From assembly GCF_019703515.2 (NCBI RefSeq), contig NC_059365.1, positions 39,694,001 to 39,758,000 on the forward strand: 64,000 bases of DNA. The letters run 5' to 3'. The stretch comes from Myxocyprinus asiaticus (lineage: Eukaryota > Chordata > Actinopteri > Cypriniformes > Catostomidae). How positions within the stretch are numbered: position 1 is the first letter of the stretch; every line of letters starts with the position of its first letter. The notes beneath the pieces were generated by a model that was given only the letters and a program-made list of their open reading frames with translations, had not been told where the DNA came from and ran no database searches. Below, piece after piece: positions 48,601-60,270 of the stretch. The position numbers were made by a program, and so were the translations under genes.

Positions 48601-51600
48601 CTCCTAAGCAACCAAATTGGCCCGGTTGCTTGGGAGGGTAGAGTCTCATGGGGTAACCTCCTCGTGGTAATGATTAGTGGTTCTTGCTCTCAGTGGGGCA
48701 CATGGTAAGATGTGCGTGGATCGCGGAGAATAGCATGAGCCTCCACATGCCGTGAGTCTCTACGGGGTCATGCACAGCGAGCCACGTGATAAGATGCATG
48801 GATTGACTGTCTCAGAAGCGGAGGCAACCGAGACTTGTCCTCCGCCACCCAGATTGAGGTGAGTAACCGCGCCACCACGAGGACCTAGTAAGTAGTGGGA
48901 ATTGGGCATTCCAAATTGGGGAGAAAAGGGGATAAAATTAGAAGAAAAAAAAGAAAATTACAAAAACAAACTGAAACTACCCGGTAAGGGAGAAACACAG
49001 TCCAGGACAATAGTCTTCTAGACAGGTGGGGCTGGGACAGACAGAATTCAGACAGAAGAAACACGACCGACAGGAACAGACTGGTGAGGTAACAAGATGA
49101 ACTCGCACAGGACAGAGCACATGAGGAGACTAAATAGGGTTAACGAAGAGGGTAGGTGCAACTGATGAACTAGCAGACAAGGAGGCAGGGTGTGACGCAA
49201 GACTGAGAGACACCTGGCAATAAGGAAACAAAGCCACACGCTCTCACAGACACAAACACACGAATGACACGCGCCCATATCGCCAGAAACTACAAGGCAA
49301 CATGCGTTCATGCCAAACGACAGACGAAACAAGAGAATGCATGGCAACGCCAACAAAGCTATGCCATGCACTCTCACACTAGACAAAGCCTGAGTGTACA
49401 CCACGAAGCAAATACCACGCGATGCACGCAACAGGTGACAAAACGAGATGGGACATCTGTGTGAGAGTTCGGCCACAAATAAACGGGCACCTGAGAAAGA
49501 AGTGGCCGAACCCCAGCACAACATGAAGACTGATCGCGACCCAGATGCGTAGCGCAAAGCAAGCTCAAAGCGAAGCTTGCCTGAGGTCGCGAGAGACAGA
49601 CACAAACAATTGACACGAGTGCATGCCGCAAGGATGACATAAGAGCAATGCACTCATGCCAATAAACAACAAGACAAGAGAACACAAATGCCAATTAGGC
49701 GAGCCATGCATTCTCATTCAAGACACAGACTAGACAAGACACTAAACATGTGTCAGAGTTCAGCCACAAAGACAATAAAAACGCAATGATGTTTTGCACT
49801 CTGCATGTTGTAGTGTCTCACTCCATTTCTGTGTGTATTTTTCCGCATTGTGGCTGATTTTTATATTGTATTTGACAAATAGGTCTTTCCCATTCATTTC
49901 CAATGGTCAGTCAATTATGACCACAAAAAGCAAAGGTGTCGCTTTTTTCTTTTTATGACCACTTAGACTTATCGAATCAAGTCTAAAAAAGAAATGTGTG
50001 TGTTCCGATGGCAAGTGGAGGAAAAGTCACTAATATTGTACCGCTCAGATAAGCGAAACCATTTTTATTACATCAGAAAAATGTATTTGGCTAAAAAATG
50101 ACTAAACAGAATAGGAAGGTTAAAGGGATAGTTCACCCAAAAAGTAAAATTCTGTCATAATTTTCTCACCCTCATGTTACATTTAAATGAAAGATAACAA
50201 AGACAAATATTTTTTGGGTGTTCCTTCAACTTCCACTTTCATATCCCAGGTTTTTTTTTTATTTTTATTATTATTAAAATTAATAGATTTCATTTTTTGT
50301 TTTAATTGGAAACAGGCCCTCATCATTTTTATTGTTTTTTTGGTACGTTTAAAATGTCTGTAATGTATAGATTTGACCTTTTTAGTTTTAGTCGTGTCAT
50401 ATCCAGACTTCCAATATTAAACTATGAAAATCCATTTTAAAAACACAACTTATTACATGTTTAAAAATGTTAATCGTTAACATTAATCTAAACAAAGACT
50501 GTTAAACACAAACTATTTTAATATTTATTGTGTGAAAATTATTTCAAAAGTTTTTTAAAAAATTACGGCTATCCCACAGTTGTGGTTTCATTTCCACCAA
50601 ACAGTTTTGCTCCCAATTATTGTTTTCTCAAAAGTAAATGTACTTGTTAGCCAAATCAACAAAAGTGTCAGAGAAGAGCATGAGAATATGAGAAAAGTGA
50701 TGTTTGGAGAAAACTAAGAATATTCAAGCTAAATATCACTGCCAAATTATTTAAAAAGTGTGAAAATATATGAAATGTTAGCTATGAAATTAGCCATAGA
50801 AGGATAAAGAAATCAGCAATTTTATTTCAAAAACATTAAAATGTCATTTCCATCATCGTCATTTCCAGCACAGAATTCTATAAAACACAATACAGTATTT
50901 GAGATGTGCTTGTAATGACACTGTGGTGGGAATTTTCATGACTTTCAGAAAAAATTGACATAATTCTCTTGTGATGCATGTACATATACTGATGTAAAAA
51001 ATTGTGAGAGTGTGAAAAATGTTTTAATGAGACTTTCTAGAAAGTGCCTGAAGTTGAAGAAACACCCTGCACTGATGAATCATGCACAATAAGACCAGGA
51101 ATGTGTGAAAAGGGTCAATATTTATTGTATGTTGAATTAAACATTCATAATGTGACATATTTCTGAGTGAAACATAATATTCAGATTGAAATATTGTATG
51201 ATGGGCCTTGATTTTATCCACTGGGATTTGATTGGATTAAGCTTGTTAGGCTGTTACTATGTTCAGTGGCTAAAATACCTGCTTTTTCTTTCTCTCTCTT
51301 TCAGTGCAGAGGCTGCAGAGAGGATGCGTTACTGGGAGCAGTTCAGACAGGCGCAGCCTCAGGACAACACAGCTGAGGAGTGGGAGAAGAGAAAGAAGCG
51401 GAACATGCGTTTGGTGGGCTATTGCGTGCTCACCATGCTAATCAGCCTCTCTGCCCATTACTTTGGGTTCAGGTGAGACCTAGAACAAACGCACTGTCAC
51501 ACGCTTAAACTATCACAGGCACCATACCTTCCATTTTTGAAAAATACTGTCTGGTCAGCATATTCATAACTGTTTGTTTGAATCACAGTGCAAAAGTTCT

Positions 51601-53339
51601 TTGTTTTTTTTCCGTTCATGTTTCTGATGAGAACATGATAATAATGATGTTTTGTCTCTGAAACGCATTTCGTCTCTGCCAGAGCCAGACAAACCCCAGT
51701 AGAGTGTGTTCACTGGTTCCCATAATCCCTGATGTTTAGTTATGCTTTTCAGTATCAGCGAAATGTTTTTACACCTTGAATTCAGGCGACTGAGATGAAG
51801 TATCTCCTATAAACAGACACTGCTCGGTTGACGCATAGCAGAAGTGCACTTGAAATGTTTTGAAAAATGATAAAATGTTTAACTGCCTTGTCAGTGCCCA
51901 TGAGCCTGTTTTAATGTGACCCCAGAATTTATGTGAGCACCTCATGGATGTCTGTTGCCCCCTCCAAATATATACGTTGGCAGTCAATCTTTCCACCTTT
52001 GACTTCTGGGTTTGTCTATCATGCAGGAAGCTGGAAGAGGTCCATAATAACTTCATGGATGAGAAGGACAGGATCATCAATGAGATCTACAATGAATCCA
52101 AAGAAAGAGCCAGGTGGGGAGCGCTTTGAAGCGTGTTGCCTCAGGAAGTGTGTAGCCTCAGGAAGTGGATCAGAGGCTTTAAAAACAAAAGCTGTTGCGT
52201 TTGAAACCATGAGGGGAGACGTTGAAATAAAAAGGAGAGTTGTTGCAGCTCAGCCAGATTTTGAGATGTTATTTGACAGCCTTTTTGGAAGATTTTTAAG
52301 GAACATTTTGCCCAAAATGAAAATCCTTTCAACATTTACCCATGTTACTAACTTTCTTCTATGAAACACAATGGAGGCACAATGTTAGCAATGCTTTAAT
52401 CCATATGGGGACAGATGCTGTGGAGCTCCAAATATGACAAAAAAAGCACCATTAAGTTAATTGATTTATTTTGACTCGTGCACTGTATTCCTAGTCTTCT
52501 GAAGCCATACAATAGCTTTAAGTGAGGAACAGAACGCAATTTGTTGTTATTCACTGAAAAGTAAATCCGGAAATCTTTATCAATACCCATCCATAGGGAT
52601 GTCAATAGATCAAACCAATTATGATTGATCAATAATAATCAGTATTAATGATAATATTAAATGAAATATAGTCTTTGGAACAAATCTTTGTTTTTGTGTT
52701 GATGAAGGGTTACTTGATCCTTACTGTTGGTGCTGTGGGGAAACTTAAGGCAAAAAAGGTTGGAAAACACTGTTATAATGGGATATGACAAGTTAGTAGG
52801 TTTGGTCTCTGCGGACTAGGTCTGCTTACGCTGCTGCCACTGCAGAGCAATTATGAAGACTTGCTACAGCTAGAACATACACAGACATGCTGAGTTGAGC
52901 ATGTAAGACATGATGCTGCTACACAAGAGACATACAATCTCCCTGAAGCAGATCTAGACAAGTGATGCTGGGGAGGAGGTGGGTTTCAGAGAGAAAACTC
53001 CTGTAGCATGCTTCAATGAAACCGGCTTACCTTTAAACATCTGTGACAATTGAAATGTTAGGCAAAAGAAGAGATCACGAGTTGATTAGCTTACAGATTA
53101 CATGTCAAAGGACCAATCAGATTGGTCCATAGAGTATGCGAGCTGATTGGCAAACAGATTACATTTTCTAAGTACCTATAGGCTTTTGCCATTTAAAGTT
53201 TCAAACAATCATTTGATCATGTTGTTTTATGTTCTTCCTCAGAGTGAATGGCTTTAAGAAACAACAGGAGATCTTGAGACAGAAACATGCAGATTTTCTG
53301 GAGAGATACAAGATCCGCAACAACGGAGAAGAGAAGTAA
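41902..53339 (+). CDS. dnajc4: DnaJ homolog subfamily C member 4 (6 exons)
   Basis: Coding exons: 41902-41993, 44134-44224, 46143-46321, 51305-51472, 52027-52113, 53243-53339 (TAA). Phases agree throughout, giving 237 aa, close to the human protein at 241. The N-terminus is Cys-rich and basic ([17 protein letters not shown]). The J domain spans about residues 35-97: [20 protein letters not shown], the Hsp70-activating HPD at residues 63-65, and [14 protein letters not shown]. One hydrophobic helix lies at about 157-176 ([20 protein letters not shown]). The C-terminus has [16 protein letters not shown] and a basic coiled tail. Expected role is Hsp70 co-chaperone anchored in a membrane; the membrane is not determinable here. 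The HPD exon starts right at the exon boundary. The donor of exon 2 (AAG/GTTCAT) is weak. Confidence 0.93.
42061..42584 (+). mobile_element. internally deleted Tc1-like element in dnajc4 intron 1
   Basis: Ends CTGTGCAAAAGTCTTAGGCA and its inverse with TA on both sides (42059-42060, 42585-42586). It retains only a decayed C-terminal transposase part around 42220-42430. Non-autonomous. Confidence 0.85.
43259..44034. mobile_element. intact fold-back MITE in dnajc4 intron 1
   Basis: Ends GTTAGTTCACCCAAAAATGA and the inverse TCATTTTTGGGTGAACTAAC. Arms of about 320 bp are inverted copies (for example CCAAAAGTCATATTTAGGCA against TGCCTAAATATGACTTTTGG), with a central 130-bp GC-richer part. It is the uninterrupted relative of the element split at 12391-18030 and ends about 100 bp before exon 2. 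Confidence 0.88.
45537..45602. repeat. (GT)n microsatellite
   Basis: About 30 GT dinucleotides with one late A, in dnajc4 intron 2. Confidence 0.95.
45815..46052. mobile_element. short fold-back MITE
   Basis: Left ACTAGTGGCATCAAATGGAA and right TTCTGTTTGGTGCCACTAGA are inverted copies with several mismatches over about 40 bp. It ends 90 bp before the HPD exon. Confidence 0.55.
46073..46135 (+). mobile_element. MITE end fragment abutting the HPD-exon acceptor
   Basis: AAAGGAATAGTTCACCC and the following 46 bp match the outer arm of the TTCACCC fold-back family (as at 43259, 23369, 50120). The match stops at about 46135, 7 bp before the exon that begins with codons for LHPD. The branch-point region and most of the pyrimidine tract are therefore repeat-derived. 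Confidence 0.65.
46889..48498 (+). mobile_element. full-length Sleeping Beauty-type Tc1 element, 1610 bp
   Basis: Outer ends CAGTTGAAGTCAGAAGTTTA and its inverse, flanked by TA (46887-46888, 48499-48500). Inner direct repeats are at about 47093 and 48270, so both arms have the IR/DR form. Transposase from 47252 ([13 protein letters not shown]) is broken: stop after KVVKIL-like block near 47531, the first catalytic Asp region is lost in a shifted frame near 47700, while [16 protein letters not shown] (second Asp) is readable. It lies in dnajc4 intron 3. Confidence 0.92.
48542..48950 (+). mobile_element. tRNA-derived SINE, about 400 bp
   Basis: CTCAGTGAGTATTGACGCGAGTTCGAATCC holds the remains of box A and a clear box B (GAGTTCGAATCC). 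The body is shared with the inverted copy at 57978-58358 (GTTACC...CACCACGAGGAC...GGGAATTGGGCATTCC) and is followed by an A-rich tail. The 5' end is slightly truncated. Confidence 0.85.
48990..49790. repeat. unclassified repeat-like block, possibly LTR-derived
   Basis: GC-richer than its surroundings, with long open frames on the minus strand that match no protein I know. On the minus strand the 48990-49250 part reads like the transcribed end of a retroelement LTR, but no paired LTR or TG/CA borders were confirmed. Within dnajc4 intron 3. Confidence 0.3.
50120..50200 (+). repeat. fragment of the TTCACCC MITE family
   Basis: AAAGGGATAGTTCACCCAAA starts a short match to the arm of the fold-back family. 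The rest is lost. 50230-51300 is AT-rich intron with no other feature seen. Confidence 0.6.
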
Positions 53340-54479
53340 AGCGTGGAAGACCAGGCAGCCTGATCCAAAGGGAACTCATCAGATGGATGAATGTTGAAGA
53401 GTGAATAGGATTGTGTGTTAATAGTTTTGGTCACGTTGTGTCAGATACTCAAATTAGATCCATCAGATGAAGCTGTATCAGTTTAGACATCGAATGCTTA
53501 CAGAATGTTTCAAAATGTTACGACTTCCCTCATACGGCAATGTTGCAGTCTGTTTTTTGAACAGTTCATGCAGTCAGATTAAGATCACAGTGACAGCAAA
53601 GAAAATCAGGCTGATTATAGTTTCTCATTAGGTGTCTAAAACACCTGTACATCTACTGTTTTGCCTGCATTTACAGGCGACATTGCAACTGCACCTAGAA
53701 AGGGTGTTATGGAAACATTGCATTCCTGATTAAGTAGTTCATGAAAACACAGTACATCGTGCACTTTAAGTTCAGTGTGCATGTGTGTGTATGTGTGGGA
53801 CTGGGAGAGAGATTTTCATGGAAGAATGTCCTTCATATGGGCAAAACACTGCTGTTCGGTGTGGTAGCATAAAGACTTCTTTTCCAACTCTGTTGGATGC
53901 CACAACCATTAATAATCTTATCTCGAACAGGGAGTGAATGGCGCTTTGGAAATTAATCTGATGTTGTAATGTTTTTCGCCCATGTAATAGATACATGCTG
54001 AATATCATGTACATCTCGAAGTAGTGAACTATACAGCAGGATTTTGATAGACAAGATCATCCTGAATCCTTTTAAAAAAAATTTTTAGATCCATTACACA
54101 GACACCTGCTGTCACAAGAAAGTGTTTTAAGCTGTTTGAGTTGCCTTACTTGAAGTATTTTAGGGTTTTACATTAAATGGTTATACTGCAATAGACAACC
54201 AGTCAAAACGACCAGAGCACCTTCATCCTCACCCGATTATTAGGGATTTTGTGTGAGATAACTTTAATGAGAGCCTTAATGTTTCTGTTTGTCATTGTTT
54301 CTTGCAGTGATGAGTAATTCAAATGATATGGAACTCCAATAGTACTCCAATGAATTATTTCTTGAGGTTTTTTATTACTTTTTAATTTGTATGCATGTGT
54401 GTGAATGTTTCTGCCTGTTGTAGATTTTGGGCAAACATCACTATTATTATTGCTCTTACTTGGGAATTTGGATTAAACA

Positions 54480-54485
54480 AATAAA
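54480..54485 (+). terminator. dnajc4: dnajc4 polyadenylation signal candidate
   Basis: AATAAA about 1.14 kb after the stop codon, the last before the 22-bp minisatellite starts. Others may be used. Confidence 0.35.
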
Positions 54486-54597
54486 AAAAAGATTTGAACA
54501 TCAATGTAAACACCTTAGCAACAACATAGCAACGCCCTGGCAACCACCCATAACACCCTAGCATGATGGCAGCAAGTTTTCCATAGGAAGGCATAAT

Positions 54598-55840
54598 TTT
54601 CTTTGCAATATGTTGTGCATTCCCCCGCAATAAGTTTTGCGTTCCTTTGCAATACATTTTGTGTTCCATCGCAATAAGTTTTGCGTTCCTCCACAATACA
54701 TTTTGTGTTCACTCACAATAAATTTTGTGTTCACTCACAATAAGTTTTGCGTTGTCTCGCAATAATTTTTGCATTGTCCCGCAATAAGTTTTCCGGTCCC
54801 CTGCAATAAGTTTTGTATTCCCCCACAATATGTTTTATGTTCCATTGCAATAAGTTTTACGTTCCCCCGCAATATGTTTTGTGTTCCCTCACAATAAGTT
54901 TTGCGTTCCCTCACAATACGTTTTCCGGTCTCCTGCAATAAGTTTTGCGACCCCCCGCAATATGTTTTGCGTTCCTCCACAATATGTTTTGCGTTCCTTC
55001 ACAATAAATTTTGCATTCCCTCACAATAAGTTTTGCAATATGTTTTGCGTTCTTTCACAATAAATTTTGCGTTCCCTTGCAATAAGTTTTGCGTTCCCTC
55101 ACAATAAGTTTTGTGTTCCTTCACAATAAATTTTGCGTTCCCTTGCAATAAGTTTTGCGTTCCCTCACAATAAGTTTTGCGTTCCTTCACAATAAATTTT
55201 GCGTTCCCTTGCAATAAGTTTTACGTTCCCTCACAATACGTTTTACGCTCCCCCGCAATATGTTTTGAGTTCCCGGACAATAAGTTTTGCGTTCCCTCGC
55301 AATAAGTTTTGCGTTCCTTCACAATAAATTTTGCGTTCCCTCACAATAAGTTTTGCATTCCCCCGCAATATGTTTTGCATTCCTTCACAATAAATTTTGC
55401 GGTCCCCAGCAATAAGTTTTGCGTTCCCTCACAATGTTTTACATTCCCTGACAATAAGTTTTGCATTCCCTCAATAGAAGTTTTGCGTTCCCTTGCAATA
55501 TTTTTTGTGTTCCCTCGCAATAAGTTTTGCTTTCCCTCTCAATATGTTTTGTGTTCCCTCACAATACGTTTTGCATTCCCTCACAATAAGTTTTGCTTTC
55601 CCTTGCAATAAGTTTTGCTTTTCTTCACAATAATTTTTGCGTTCCTTGACAGTAAGTTTTGCGTTCCCTCGCTATAAGATTTGCAGTCCCTCATAATAGT
55701 TTGAGTTCCCTCACAATAAGTTTTGTGTTCCTCTGTAACAAGTTTTGTGTTCTCTCGCAATAGTTTTGTGTTCCTTCACGATATTTTTTGTTTCCTCGCA
55801 ATACGTTTTTCATTTAACCTTTCCGTCCCCTCGCAAAAAA
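54598..55840. repeat. 22-bp minisatellite, about 55 units, with a 66-bp higher-order section
   Basis: The basic unit is close to ACAATAAGTTTTGCGTTCCC plus TC. Many units differ at AATAAG/AATAAA/AATATG/AATACG. At about 55057-55210 three unit types (CACAATAAATTTTG, TGCAATAAGTTTTG, CACAATAAGTTTTG) repeat in order three times, making a 66-bp higher-order repeat. Because 22 is not a multiple of 3, open frames through it show 22-residue periods; these are not taken as genes. Confidence 0.95.
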
Positions 55841-56104
55841 ATGGTATGTTACTATTGTAAAATATTTGGTACATGTACTGCATTCTTACCACTCTTACGA
55901 GTCTTACCACAAAAATGGTTATTTCAGTTATGGTTAATATATAAAACCTTGGGTAATTTTCATAAGGGCATGTTTTTTTGGTGGAAACTATAGTTTTAAA
56001 AAACCATGGTGCTACTACTGTACAACTGAGGTAACTATGTTTTTATGGCAGAATGATTATGATTTTCATTACCATAGTTTTGGTTTCCCTGAATGCGACC
56101 TACT

Positions 56105-56345
56105 GCTTGAAAACTGTGGTAAGTGGTTAAGGCTCTGGGTTACTGACCAGAAGGTAGGGGGTTCAAGCCCGAGCACTGCCAAGATGCCACTGTTGGGCCC
56201 CTGAGCAAGGCCCTTGACCCTATCTGCTCCAGGGGTGCCATATCATGGCTGACCCTGCGCTCTGACCCCAGCTTAGCTGGGATATGCAAAAAAAAAAAAA
56301 ATATTTCTCTGTATATGTGCAAAATGTATAATGTGACAAAAAAAA
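56105..56345 (+). mobile_element. tRNA-derived SINE, second family, copy 1
   Basis: Starts in TAAGTGGTTAAGGCTCTGGG (box A region) and has GGGGGTTCAAGCCC (box B). The body is TGCCACTGTTGGGCCCCTGA and the tail has GCTTAGCTGGGATATG followed by A runs. It matches 62345-62580. Confidence 0.85.
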
Positions 56346-57728
56346 AAAAAAAAGACTTCTATTGTCCCACTTTTTAACTAATCTTAACTCATCCCAACTT
56401 TGATGTTCTTCCATGCAACATTCTAAAACACACTGCAGTGGGCGCATGTCATGGAAATATCACATTCCCAAACCCTGTGCACATGTTGACAATCTGGTCT
56501 TCAGTGACTCCACACCCAGGGACGTCTGATGTGGTTTTCTGATAGCGTATGGGCCCATATACAGGTGCTCCTCTCTGCTCAGGTCTGATCTTGGAGATAC
56601 CAGCTCTCAGGAATGAGTCGGGGATAGTTTCGATGGGTTTTTTCTGCCTGTCTGTTTATATATGACATGTTGGTTACATCCAACATTTCGACTTAATAAA
56701 GTGCGGACCTTTCAATCTTATGCTATGAGGAACTTTGACAGAAATGCTTAAAACCTCAGCAATCGTTAACAGTATCAAAAGTGAAATGTTGTGACCTTGG
56801 AACGGGTTGTTTATTTGGACATGCAGTGGCTGGACCTTCTCTTCTGACCACTCTGGGTTTTCCCGAAGGCATTTTGATAGTTATACTCTGAAAGGGCTCT
56901 TTGCTGTTGTCAGGTCTAATGCTGTAAGCAGTCCAGGAGAAATAGAACAGCCCGCATTCCTGCAGCCCACATGTTTTTTTTTTTTGTTTTGTTTTTTTTT
57001 TTTTTGCTGGGGAAAACCCAAACATACATGTGGGTGATGTTGAGGGTCTTCACATGCAAGCAAAATGGGGAGGGTTCATGTGAGCTGTTACAGGTTTACC
57101 AGCTTGTTAAATCAACCAGCTTAGTGATTGCTCAACTCAAACCTAACCTGAATATGTAGTAAAAGTAGAGAACACTTAAGCAATAAGGTACAACAGGCCA
57201 TGCTATAGTGTGAAATTAGTCACGGTTAAAGGGTTTGCTAAACACAGTGTAGCAAAGTTGCTTTTTTTAAAACTAATTAATGAATAATTAAGTTCCATCC
57301 TTCCACTAGAAGATATAGTTCCCGGTTATTAGCTATAGTTGATCTCTATGGGTGCTGTGTGAGGAGGAAATACACTGTAGCGAAATGAACGGGTGTTTCA
57401 CGTCAATAGCTATGTATTTTTATGCAAATTTCGGGATATCATATGAAAATGCTGGATGGAAACACCAAGATGCGAATAATTCACCAAAATGCACAATGCA
57501 TCAATACAGTGCTGCGAAAAAGTATTTGCTGATCTGCAGTATCCTGATTTCTTCTATTTTTGTGTATTTTTCATACTAAATTGTTATAGATCTTCAAACA
57601 AGATATAACATAAAACAAAGGCACCCTGAGTACACAGAAAATACAGTTTTCAAATATATATATTTTTTTATTGAAGCAAAAAAGTTATCCAACACCTATA
57701 TCACCCATGTGAAAAACAAACTGCCCCC

Positions 57729-59288
57729 TTAAAGCTGCACTACGTAACTTTGTGCTCTCTAGCGACATCTGTGGTTGAAACTTAAAATTGCAAGCAAAAG
57801 AATACTTTACATCAGTCATGTTCTGGCACTGCTCTTCTGGTGGATGAATCTCCCAATTTGCTTACCTGGACATCAATCATGTGTGTGATCATGACAGGCG
57901 CTGGAGTCATAATGTGCTATATTCATGTTGATATTGTGTTATACGTTTAAACATTTGAAACGGAAATATTTTTATATTTGGAATGCCCAATTCCCACTAC
58001 TTAGTAGGTCCTCATGGTGGTGCGGTTACCTCAATCTGGGTGGCGGAGGACAAGTCTCAGTTGCCTCTGCTTCTGAGACCGTCAATCCGTGCATCTTATC
58101 ACATGACTCATTGTGCATGACACCGCGGAGACTCCCAGCATGTGGAGGCTCACACTACTCTCCGCGATCCACACACAACTTACCACGTGCCCCACTGATA
58201 GCGAGAACCACTAATCGTGACCATGAGGAGGTTACCCCATGTGACTCTACCCTCCCTAGCAACCGAGCCAATTTGGTTGCTTAGGAGACCTGGCTGGAGT
58301 CACTCAGCACACCCTGGATTCGAACTCGCGTCAATACTCGCTGAGCTACCCAGGCCCGCATTTTTTACTTGTTTTGACAAAGACAAACAACACTCTTATA
58401 CATATTTGAATGAATTTTACACTTAAATCATTTTCTGACACTTCACTCAAAGCTCTTCTAAATAGAGAACAGGGGACTCTCCTCAGCCACCACCAGTAGA
58501 TCTTAATATGATTATTCAAGTGATTTATTAATGTTTGAATTGTACTACAATTTTCAGTTGAAGAGGTTAAACTTGTGAAATGGCTTATACAAGTTCAATA
58601 AAAGACTTTATTATTTTTAGATTGTATTGTCTAGCCTCAATTACTACAATAGCATGTCAAATGCACACAATAACACCGTAAACCTAAAACATAAAACGAG
58701 GATAAAATATACTTTATTAAACGTAAAAATGATATGCTTAAATATGCAATATAACAATTACAAGAAGTACATTTCAGAAGACATCTATATTAAACATGTC
58801 ACAATAACTTCACTGGACAACATAGATACATCGTGATTGGTTAACACAAGAGAAATGTTCGATTCATAAAAGCATGACAAGCAATATAAGCTTCAAAAAC
58901 CCTACCAGACAACATATCCAAGTAGTATAGCCGGTAAACAACTTTGCCAAATGGATAACTGATAAACATCCATCTAGACTGCAATGATGAGTGTTACTGA
59001 ACTGAGCTGAACAGTGTAGTTAGTTTCTCCTGCCGGAACATGAGTCAGCCGGTACTTCGTTCCTGTGGGTGCGGACATGATGTAGTGACATAAGGATGAA
59101 CGACATAAGCCAGCAATTTTGCGCCAAATCGAACCTGACTGCTCAAAATACAAATACATTTTATAGGCTTACCGTAGTGAATCGGGGTAGGGTAAAACAT
59201 AGTTTTGAACACTGATTGTTTATGTACTCAATCAATAATGGCAATTTGTTCATTTTTAACCAAAAAATCTTACATAGTACACCTTTAA
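57729..59288. mobile_element. TTAA-ended MITE carrying a SINE
   Basis: Left TTAAAGCTGCACTACGTAAC, right TTACATAGTACACCTTTAA, imperfect inverted repeats, with end motifs like the 17202-17781 element. Removing it rejoins the Tc1 left repeat to GCTGGTTGTGCCACC. A SINE lies inside at 57978-58358. 58380-59260 is AT-rich without genes. Confidence 0.72.
57978..58358 (-). mobile_element. tRNA-derived SINE, first family, inverted copy
   Basis: Reverse complement of the family at 48542-48950. It includes an intact 5' tRNA-like head on the minus strand (GGCCTGGGTAGCTCAGCGAG, then box B CGAGTTCGAATCC). Confidence 0.88.
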
Positions 59289-59429
59289 ACTTAATAGCTG
59301 GTTGTGCCACCTTTAGCAGCAACAACTGCAACCAAACGCTTCCGATAACTGGAGATCAGTCTTTCACAATGCTCTGGTGGAATTTTGACCCATTCTTCTT
59401 TGCAGGACTGCTTAAGTTCAGCCACGTTG

Positions 59430-60270
59430 GAGAGTTTTCAAGCATGAACTGCCTGTGTAAGGTCCTGCCACAGCATTACAATCGGGTTCAAGTCAGGACT
59501 TTGACCAGGCCACTCTAAAACTTTAATTTTGCTTCTTTTGAGCCATTCAGAGGTGGACTTACTCCTTTGCTTTGGATCATTGTCTTGCTGCATAATCCAG
59601 TTGCGCTTGAGCTTCAACTCACGGACTGATGACCAGACGTTCTCCTTTAGGATTTTTTGGTAGAGAGCAGAATTCATGTTTCCCTCAATTATTGCAAGTC
59701 GCCCTGGCCCTGAAGCAGCAAAGCATCCCCACACCATCACAGTACCACCAACATGCTTGACCGTAGGTATGATGTTCTTTTTGTGGAATTCTGTGTTTGA
59801 TTTACGCCAGATGTAACGGGACCCCTGTCTTCCAAACAGTTCCACTTTCGACTCTCGACGATCCTTAATGTTCTTCTGGGTTAGCAGTGGTTTTCGCCTC
59901 GCCACTCTTCCATGGATGGTATTTTTGGCCAGTGTCTTTCTGACAGTGGAGTCATGAACAGTGACCATTATTGATGCGAGTCAGGCCTGCTGTTCCTTGG
60001 ATGTTGTCCTTGGCTTTTTTGTGACTTCCTGGGTGAGTCGTCGTTGTGCTCTTGGAGGAATTTTGGAAGGTCAGCCACTTCTGAGAAGGCTCACTACTGT
60101 GCCACGCTTTCTCCATTTGGAGATAATGGCTCTCACTGTGGTTCTTTGCTGTCCCAGAGCCTTTGAAATAGATATGTAACCCTTCCCAGATTCATATATT
60201 TCAATCACCTTTTTCCTCATCATTTCTGGAATTTCTTTCGACCTTGGCACAGTGTGCTATTGGGTGAGAA
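59430..60270 (-). pseudogene. Tc1-family transposase, catalytic residues lost
   Basis: The minus-strand frame has RKTLAKNTIHGRVARRKPLL, then DRRESKVELFG, so about 30 residues including the first catalytic Asp are missing. MQQDNDPKQRS keeps the second Asp. In SPDLNPIVMLWQDL the expected Glu codon is GTA (Val; 59477-59479). Upstream N-terminal parts (59970-60270) are in other frames. Confidence 0.82.

Noticed and set aside
49048..49694. Open frames of 201 and 106 codons on the minus strand
   Set aside because: Cys/Ser/Leu-rich translation of repeat-like DNA inside a dnajc4 intron, overlapping each other in different frames, with no recognisable domain.
51933..52364. 143-codon frame over dnajc4 exon 5
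   Set aside because: Different frame from the J-protein and crosses both splice sites; it is a shadow frame.
54735..55611. Open frames on both strands with 22-residue repeats (GTQNLLQGNAKF-type)
   Set aside because: They arise because the 22-bp unit has no stop in the minus-strand frames and three units shift through all frames. No start context, splicing or non-repeat coding sequence supports a protein.
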